Shown one piece after another: positions 13,378 to 18,531 of a stretch of 18,531 nucleotides of DNA (position 1 is the first letter of the stretch; each line of letters opens with the position of its first letter). The notes beneath the pieces are model-generated. The model ran no database searches. It had not been told where the DNA came from and worked only from the letters and a program-made list of their open reading frames with translations. Both the position numbers and the translations under genes were made by a program. Source of the stretch: UBA1447 sp964612185 (GTDB taxonomy: Bacteria > Bacillota > Clostridia > Oscillospirales > Acutalibacteraceae); contig CAZTCR010000053.1 in assembly GCA_964612185.1 (NCBI GenBank), positions 1 through 18,531 of the forward strand, given 5' to 3'.

Positions 13378-13414
13378 ATTTAGATTTTAGATGGTAGATA
13401 TTAGATGTTAGATG
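13378..13414. repeat. TCTAATA/TCTAAAA degenerate repeat upstream of the sialidase-like gene
   Basis: On the minus strand this reads as a series of ATCTAACATCTAATATCTA-like units ending in ATCTAAAATCTAAAT (13392-13378), a 15-base exact match to 8682-8696. It begins 50 bp before the minus-strand start codon at 13327, in the same orientation to its gene as the other copy. Confidence 0.6.
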
Positions 13415-13450
13415 AAGGAGACGGATTTGCAGTTCGTTTTTTTCGTTTCG

Positions 13451-14365
13451 TTACGGCAGGTTGTTCCCCGCCGCGCGATACAGTTTGTACCACTCCTCGC
13501 GGCTCAGGCATATATCCGCCGCGCGGCAAAGCTCGGTCAAATGCTCCGGACTGGTGGTGCCCGCGATGGCTTGGATTTTAGTGGGATGCCGCAGTATCCA
13601 GGCGAAAGCAATGGCGCTCTTGGTCACACCTTTGGCATCGGCAAACGCCTTGAGCTTCGCGTTAAAGGAGGCAAACTTTTCTTCGTTGTCAATAAAGGTG
13701 CCTTCAAACACACCGTACTGCAAAGGTGACCATGCCTGGATGGTAATCTCTTTGAGCCGGCAGTATTCAAGCACGCCGCCGTCGCGGTCCAGCGCGGGGC
13801 TGTGTTCCATGTTCACATTGAAGCCGGCGTCAATCATGCTGGAATTGGTCAAGCTGAACTGCAGCTGATTGGCGACCAGTTTATGAGATGTGTATTTCTG
13901 CAGCAGTTCCATCTGCATGGGGTTTTGGTTGCTCACGCCGAAAAAGCGAACCTTACCCTGCCTATGGAGGATATCAAACGCCTCGGCCACTTCTTCCGGC
14001 TCCATGAGCGTGTCGGGGCGGTGCAGCAGCAGCACATCCACATAATCCGTACCGAGCCGCTGCAAACTGCCGTCAAGCGCTTCCAGGATATGCGCTTTTG
14101 AAAAATCATACAACCCGCTGCGAATACCGCACTTGGTTTGGATGAGGATTTTTTCACGGACACCCAGCGCTTTGACGGATTGACCGAACACAGCTTCCGC
14201 TCTGCCGCCGCCGTAGATGTCCGCGTTGTCAAAAAGGTTGATACCCTCTTCCAACGCCGTATTCAGCAGCCTTTCGGCCTGCGCCGGCTCCAGGTTTGCC
14301 GTACGCCAGCAGCCCAGAGCGATTTCGGACGCCTCAAAGCACCCGCCGATTGAAATGTTTTTCAC
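13451..14365 (-). CDS. Aldo/keto reductase
   Basis: 304 residues, the expected length for the AKR TIM-barrel family, which reduces aldehydes or ketones with NAD(P)H. The catalytic tetrad is D46 (FDNAD), Y51 (IYGGG), K78 (QTKCG) and H115 (LLLHRPD). The sequence resembles the YdhF-like bacterial subgroup, with NLFDNADIYGGGRAE, HRPDTLMEP and GVSNQNP motifs. The start is GTG, with GGAAGGAT (14371-14378) upstream. It is the first gene of a minus-strand unit that continues to the sialidase-like gene and is transcribed away from the mannosidase. It may reduce a sugar released by the neighbouring glycosidases; this is inferred from context. Confidence 0.9.
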   Translation of the reverse strand: MKNISIGGCFEASEIALGCWRTANLEPAQAERLLNTALEEGINLFDNADIYGGGRAEAVFGQSVKALGVREKILIQTKCGIRSGLYDFSKAHILEALDGSLQRLGTDYVDVLLLHRPDTLMEPEEVAEAFDILHRQGKVRFFGVSNQNPMQMELLQKYTSHKLVANQLQFSLTNSSMIDAGFNVNMEHSPALDRDGGVLEYCRLKEITIQAWSPLQYGVFEGTFIDNEEKFASFNAKLKAFADAKGVTKSAIAFAWILRHPTKIQAIAGTTSPEHLTELCRAADICLSREEWYKLYRAAGNNLP

Positions 14366-14429
14366 CTGTCATCCTTCCTTTCCTGTTCGTCTTTCGGCCA
14401 GCTGTTTGCCGAATTTTTTACCTTGGTTT

Positions 14430-14458
14430 ATTATACCAATATCGTCTGCACTATTCAA
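14430..14458 (-). promoter_or_regulatory. Promoter of the aldo/keto reductase unit
   Basis: Minus strand TTGAAT (14458-14453) and TATAAT (14435-14430), 17 bases apart. The sequence TATTGGTAT (14441-14433) overlaps the -10 and is found again at the -10 of the divergent mannosidase promoter. Confidence 0.75.
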
Positions 14459-14521
14459 ACATTAATTGCCTCATCAAAAAGGGATCGGTACAAAAATATA
14501 AAAAAACACGCATACCCAATA

Positions 14522-14550
14522 TAGACATCAAAGCATGACTGTGATACTAT
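14522..14550 (+). promoter_or_regulatory. Promoter of the alpha-mannosidase operon
   Basis: TAGACA (14522-14527) and TACTAT (14545-14550) are 17 bases apart, with a TGA extension before the -10. The weak -10 is typical of a regulated promoter. Confidence 0.55.
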
Positions 14551-14580
14551 TGGTATGCTTTATCAAGCAAATTATTGATA
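14530..14580 (+). promoter_or_regulatory. Candidate operators at the mannosidase promoter
   Basis: Two inverted repeats lie over and just after the -10. AAAGCAT (14530-14536) pairs with ATGCTTT (14555-14561) across 18 bases, centred on the -10. TATCAA (14561-14566) pairs with TTGATA (14575-14580) across 8 bases, just ahead of the ribosome binding site. Either would suit a dimeric repressor; no regulator gene is in the window. Confidence 0.4.
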
Positions 14581-14596
14581 CAAGGGGTGCGGGAAA

Positions 14597-17425
14597 ATGT
14601 CATCTTATATCGCTAAATTGGACAGATTAGAAGTTAAAAGCAGCGGCGCCGCGGCGGAGCGGATTATCGCCCAACTGAACTACGCGGCGCGCTTGTCGGA
14701 CGCAAACGGCGGCAAGTTTGACAAGGTGATCGAAAAAGCGGTCAATTACCTGGATGAAAAGTTCACGGCGGACGGCGCCGTCACCAACGAAGCGGCCGCC
14801 CAAACCGAAAAAATGATTCTCGAACTCGGTAAGACCGCAAAGAGTTATAAACTTATCTGCGCCGCACACGCGCATATCGACATGAACTGGATGTGGGGGT
14901 ACGACCAAACCGTCGCCGTCACGCTGGACACCTTCCGCACCATGCTCAATTTAATGAAGGAATATCCGGATTTCACTTTCTCGCAGTCCCAGGCTTCCGT
15001 ATATAAAATTGTGGAAGAAAATGACCCCGCCATGCTGGCGGAAATTAAAGCCAGGGTCAAAGAAGGCCGCTGGGAACTCACTGCTTCCACCTGGGTGGAA
15101 ACCGATAAAAACATGCCCAACGGCGAAAGTCTCGCGCGCCATATCCTCTACACAAAAGAATACCTGTCCAATCTTTTTGACATCGACCCGGATACCCTGA
15201 ACATCGACTTTGAGCCGGACACCTTCGGCCACAACATCAATGTGCCCGAAATACTCTGTGACGGCGGGGTAAAGTACTACTACCACTGCCGCGGCAATGA
15301 TACCGAATACTTATACCGCTGGCAGTCCCCATCCGGCAAGTCCATACTTGTCCATCGGGACCCGTTCTGGTACAACGGAATGATTGACGATAATATGATA
15401 TCCCACATGCCCGCTTTCTGCGATGAGTACGGGATGAAAACCACATTGAAAGTGTACGGCGTGGGGAACCACGGCGGCGGCGCAACCCGGCGTGATATTG
15501 AAAAACTCATAGAACTCAACACCTGGCCGGTATTCCCGACCGTGGTGTTCGGCACTTTTGCTGCGTATTTCGCGGAGCTGGAGAAGGTAAAAGAAAAGCT
15601 GCCGCTCGTGGAGAGGGAACTGAACTTTGTCTTTACCGGCTGCTATACCTCGCAATCCAGAATCAAGATGTCCAACCGGGTCGGCGAAGCAAAGATGAAC
15701 GAGGCGGAAGCTTTCAGCGCGGTATCGTCCGCGTTTGCGGGCGGCGGGTACCCCGGTGCCGCGTATAAAGAGGCTTGGAAGAAGGTACTCTTCAACCACT
15801 TCCATGATATTTTGCCGGGTTCCGGCGTGATTGAAACCAGGGAATTTGCCTTGGGGCAGTTCCAGCAAGTTTTAGCAACGGCAAACACCGGCATCGGCGG
15901 TGCGCTGCGGCATATTGTGGGGCAAATTGATACCTCCGCTATGCCGGCTGCGGATGATGACAATGCCGTTTCCTTATCCGAAGGCGGCGGCGTGGGCTAC
16001 GCGGTGCGCGACTTCGGCGTTTCCCAGCCGGAAAGAGGCAAGGGGAAAAACAGGGTGCTCCATTTCTTCAACCCGTCGGATACCCCGCGGAAAGAGCCGA
16101 CAGAAATAACCGTATTCGACTGGCCGGGTGACAAATCAAGGCTTGCTGTCAGCGACGGTGAAGGCAACCCCGTCCGCTATCAAATACTCGATATCAACCG
16201 CCACAATGAGTTTGAAAACAGAAACTACTGGGGTCACCAGTACATGCGCCTGCTTATCGAGGCCGAAGTCCCCGCCTTTGGTTACGCTACATACTTTTTG
16301 AAGGAAAAAGAGCTGACCGAAATCCCGGTGCGCTTCCCGAAAGACCCGCGGGTAGATAAGGCGAAAAAATACACGCTCGAAAACAGCCGGATCAAGGTGG
16401 TGTTTGACACCAAAAACGCCGCCATCCTCTCCCTCAAAGACAAAGCAACCGGCATAGAACTTGTGGACCCGCAGCAGCCATCCGGCCTATTCCGGCTCAT
16501 TGAGGAAGACGACGCGGAAGGTATGACCTCCTGGCGTGTCGGGCGTTATATGAACATCAACCCCCTTAACCGCGATGTCAAGGTCAAAGAGGCTGTTGCC
16601 GGGATGGACGCGCTCAAGCAGTGGATATCTTATGCCATCACTTTCCGGAACTCCAAACTGGATGTGACCGTGACGCTGAACAAGGACAGCGCGATGCTGG
16701 ATTATCAGGTGGAATGCGACTGGCGCGAGATATCCCAAAAAGGCAAACCGATGCCGCAGCTCAACTTCTACATGCCGTTCGCTTATGAATGCGAACAGTA
16801 CAAATATGACATTCCTTTCGGCACCATCACCAGGAACCCCATCCATGACGATGTGCCCGCCAACAGCTGGGGGCTGGCGTTGCCCAAAGAGCAGCAGGAC
16901 AGCGCGGTGATGGTCGTCACCGGCACCAAGTACGGTTTCAGGGGTTTTGAAAACGCCCTGGCCGTTGACCTCCTTCGCAGCTCCTATGACCCGGATCCCC
17001 TGCCGGAAGTCGCGGTGCACCGCTTTGGATTCGCGGTAGCGGTCGAAAACCCGGCACAGGCCAACGCGGCGCTGATTAAAAAAGCGTATGATTACAACCA
17101 CCCGCTCACAACTCTTTCCGGCACCAAGCACGAAGGTAAGCTCGCGCTGTGCGGCGGCTATTTGGCGCAGGCAGGCGGCAATGTGACCGTTTCCGCCGTG
17201 AAACTGGCGGAAGACGGCAGCGGAAAATTGATTCTGCGGGTTTACGAATGCGAAGGTAAAGACACCACGGCGGTGTTTGACTTCGGTAAAAAGATTAAAA
17301 AAGCAACCTTTGTCGACATCAACGAAAAAGCCGTTGCCTCCAAACAAAAAATCAGCGCGACCGGCGGCAAACTGAGCTTCGGCGTTGAAGCGTTCAGCGC
17401 GGCAAGTGTTTGCTTGGAATTTTAA
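14597..17425 (+). CDS. GH38 alpha-mannosidase
   Basis: 942 residues, the size expected for a full bacterial GH38 enzyme: catalytic (beta/alpha)7 barrel, central helical domain and C-terminal beta-sandwich domains. It hydrolyses terminal alpha-linked mannose with retention, using a divalent metal ion. The metal site is H93-x-D95 (AHIDMNW), D208 (EPDTFGH), which should also be the nucleophile, and H403 (FNHFHDILPGSG), by comparison with Drosophila Golgi mannosidase II. There is no signal peptide, so it acts in the cytoplasm on imported oligosaccharides. AAGGGGTG (14582-14589) supports the ATG. It leads a plus-strand operon; the next gene starts 23 bp after its stop. Substrate linkage cannot be told from sequence. 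Confidence 0.95.
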   Translation: MSSYIAKLDRLEVKSSGAAAERIIAQLNYAARLSDANGGKFDKVIEKAVNYLDEKFTADGAVTNEAAAQTEKMILELGKTAKSYKLICAAHAHIDMNWMWGYDQTVAVTLDTFRTMLNLMKEYPDFTFSQSQASVYKIVEENDPAMLAEIKARVKEGRWELTASTWVETDKNMPNGESLARHILYTKEYLSNLFDIDPDTLNIDFEPDTFGHNINVPEILCDGGVKYYYHCRGNDTEYLYRWQSPSGKSILVHRDPFWYNGMIDDNMISHMPAFCDEYGMKTTLKVYGVGNHGGGATRRDIEKLIELNTWPVFPTVVFGTFAAYFAELEKVKEKLPLVERELNFVFTGCYTSQSRIKMSNRVGEAKMNEAEAFSAVSSAFAGGGYPGAAYKEAWKKVLFNHFHDILPGSGVIETREFALGQFQQVLATANTGIGGALRHIVGQIDTSAMPAADDDNAVSLSEGGGVGYAVRDFGVSQPERGKGKNRVLHFFNPSDTPRKEPTEITVFDWPGDKSRLAVSDGEGNPVRYQILDINRHNEFENRNYWGHQYMRLLIEAEVPAFGYATYFLKEKELTEIPVRFPKDPRVDKAKKYTLENSRIKVVFDTKNAAILSLKDKATGIELVDPQQPSGLFRLIEEDDAEGMTSWRVGRYMNINPLNRDVKVKEAVAGMDALKQWISYAITFRNSKLDVTVTLNKDSAMLDYQVECDWREISQKGKPMPQLNFYMPFAYECEQYKYDIPFGTITRNPIHDDVPANSWGLALPKEQQDSAVMVVTGTKYGFRGFENALAVDLLRSSYDPDPLPEVAVHRFGFAVAVENPAQANAALIKKAYDYNHPLTTLSGTKHEGKLALCGGYLAQAGGNVTVSAVKLAEDGSGKLILRVYECEGKDTTAVFDFGKKIKKATFVDINEKAVASKQKISATGGKLSFGVEAFSAASVCLEF

Positions 17426-17448
17426 CTGCCATAAAAAGGAAGATGAAC

Positions 17449-18468
17449 ATGTTCGCCAAAAAAGTAATTACTGACCCCGTCACCGGCTATGAATACCGGC
17501 TGCTGACCGATTCGGTATCGCCGAGCCGCAAAATGTATTTTTCATCCGAAAGCTGGACGACGGACGATCAGCATATAATCTTTTTCCGTTGCGGCGAAAC
17601 CGGCGAACAGCTCATTAAGCTGGACGAGGAAACCGGAGAGGAAACTGTTTTGGCCGATGCGGCTGACGGCTGGATCATATATACCTTCGGGCTCAGACGC
17701 GAAAAGGACGAAGGTTACCTCATCAAAGACAATAAGGTTTTTTCGCTTGATGTGCTCACCGGAAACACCAAAGAGCTCGCGGCCCTGCCTGAAAGGGCGC
17801 ACCCCTGCGGGCATTACACCGCGAGCAAAAGCGGCTTGCTGCCGATGACCTTCCAACTCCGCAACGGCATTTTCTGCCTCGCGCTCACCGACCCGTCCAA
17901 GGGCTCCACCGATATTCTGTATTATTCCGATACGCCCTTGGGACATTGCCAGGCCTGCCCGGGGGACGACAACACCATTTTCTTCTGCCACGAAACCGGC
18001 GGTGACGCGCTGCAGCGCATGTGGCACTTTGACATAGCGGAAAACAAGCCCTTCCCCTATTATGTGGAACGCTGGGGTGACTGGGTGACGCACGAAACCT
18101 GGAGCTATGACGGCAGCTATATGACCTTTATCATGGCGCCGGATGAGATTTGGACCGGGTCAAAGGACGGAAAAGTTTTTCGAAAGGTCTCCAAAAGCAA
18201 AGAGTATCATCACTGTGCGCCCTCCCGCAGCGGAAGGTGGCTAACATCCGATCGCAGCGCCAGCGGCGAGATTGTTTTGGTAAACGCCGAAACGGGGGCG
18301 GACACCCTGCTCGTCACCGGGCATATCCCGCCGACCGGCTTGGAACACCAGCACCCGTCTTTCAACCGCAAGGGCGATAAAATCCTCTTTTCAGCGCCCG
18401 AGGGCAAAGACGGCGCATGCCAAATCGGACTGATCGATTTGAATCAAATCGAGGGATTCCGGGCGTAA
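17449..18468 (+). CDS. PL22 oligogalacturonate lyase-like beta-propeller protein
   Basis: 339 residues, resembling the oligogalacturonate lyases of family PL22 (seven-bladed TolB-like propeller). Family features include GHCQACPGDDNTIFFCHE, THETW with H215, the HH pair at 254-255 and H300-x-H302 (LEHQHPSF), which should correspond to the manganese ligands and catalytic base of characterised enzymes. If my recollection of the Yersinia enzyme's ligands is right, the glutamine three residues before the HxH is glycine here (G297), so activity on galacturonides is not assured. There is no signal peptide, as usual for PL22. The start at 17449 is placed eight bases after AAGGA; the ATG at 17443 is too close to it and an earlier ATG lies inside the mannosidase gene. 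Co-transcribed with the GH38 gene. Confidence 0.75.
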   Translation: MFAKKVITDPVTGYEYRLLTDSVSPSRKMYFSSESWTTDDQHIIFFRCGETGEQLIKLDEETGEETVLADAADGWIIYTFGLRREKDEGYLIKDNKVFSLDVLTGNTKELAALPERAHPCGHYTASKSGLLPMTFQLRNGIFCLALTDPSKGSTDILYYSDTPLGHCQACPGDDNTIFFCHETGGDALQRMWHFDIAENKPFPYYVERWGDWVTHETWSYDGSYMTFIMAPDEIWTGSKDGKVFRKVSKSKEYHHCAPSRSGRWLTSDRSASGEIVLVNAETGADTLLVTGHIPPTGLEHQHPSFNRKGDKILFSAPEGKDGACQIGLIDLNQIEGFRA

Positions 18469-18498
18469 AAAATGGGTGAACACGGTTCTCCCGAATCT

Positions 18499-18522
18499 GT
18501 AGGGGACGCGTTTTGCGTCCCG
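18499..18522. repeat. GTAGGGG-type intergenic palindromic repeat, copy 2
   Basis: GTAGGGGACGCGTTTTGCGT followed by CCCG. GGGACGC and GCGTCCC pair perfectly around GTTTT. It shares its layout with 8621-8643 and continues toward the window edge. The preceding GGG-TGAAC-ACG-GTTC-TCCC (18475-18493) is a further imperfect palindrome. Confidence 0.6.
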
Positions 18523-18531
18523 GTACTTGTA

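Noticed and set aside
16487..17347. 286-codon minus-strand ORF inside the mannosidase gene
   Set aside because: A long antisense shadow caused by the GC-rich codon pattern of the GH38 gene; no ribosome site and no recognisable motif.
18475..18493. Second LexA-like site (GAACACGGTTC)
   Set aside because: The half-sites are three bases apart instead of four, and the sequence belongs to an intergenic palindromic repeat.

Overview
The window looks like a chromosomal segment of an anaerobic Firmicute of class Clostridia, probably an Oscillospiraceae/Ruminococcaceae-like gut or digester bacterium. This rests on Gram-positive style ribosome binding sites, the rsmD-coaD-coiled-coil gene order, clostridial-type intergenic repeats, and a GPH-type sugar transporter among carbohydrate genes. 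No rRNA gene is present to fix the taxonomy, so this is inference from gene content.

Positions 1-4341 form a DNA-repair block. A full-consensus promoter overlaps a near-consensus Firmicutes LexA (SOS) box and drives a radical SAM protein of the 'putative DNA modification/repair' family together with its usual partner, a DUF4130-type DNA metabolism protein. uvrC follows under its own promoter. After a hairpin-rich intergenic repeat (4371-4522) comes a housekeeping block: rsmD, coaD, and a coiled-coil protein whose start overlaps the coaD stop. The rsmD-coaD gap can fold into a nearly fully paired three-way junction.

Positions 6632-7580 are a tRNA-associated scar. A tRNA-Gly(CCC) gene with an unusual C at T-loop position 55 is followed by its terminator, a tandem 11-bp repeat, and a previously missable remnant of a tyrosine integrase on the minus strand. 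Beyond it are a 41-residue membrane microprotein with a strong ribosome binding site and an unrecognised 106-residue protein, both on the minus strand. Positions 7816-9567 hold a four-cysteine small protein, an AhpD/CMD-like protein and a mycofactocin-type SDR dehydrogenase.

Positions 9639-18468 are a carbohydrate region in three transcription units. The first (minus strand) is an MFS transporter translationally coupled to a BspA-type leucine-rich-repeat lipoprotein. The second (minus) is an aldo/keto reductase and an intracellular BNR/sialidase-fold protein. The third (plus) is a GH38 alpha-mannosidase and a PL22 (oligogalacturonate lyase)-like beta-propeller protein. The second and third units diverge from one 231-bp intergenic region carrying two recognisable promoters and shared sequence elements. 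Together they suggest uptake and cytoplasmic breakdown of a mannose- or uronate-containing glycan; the exact substrate cannot be read from the sequence.
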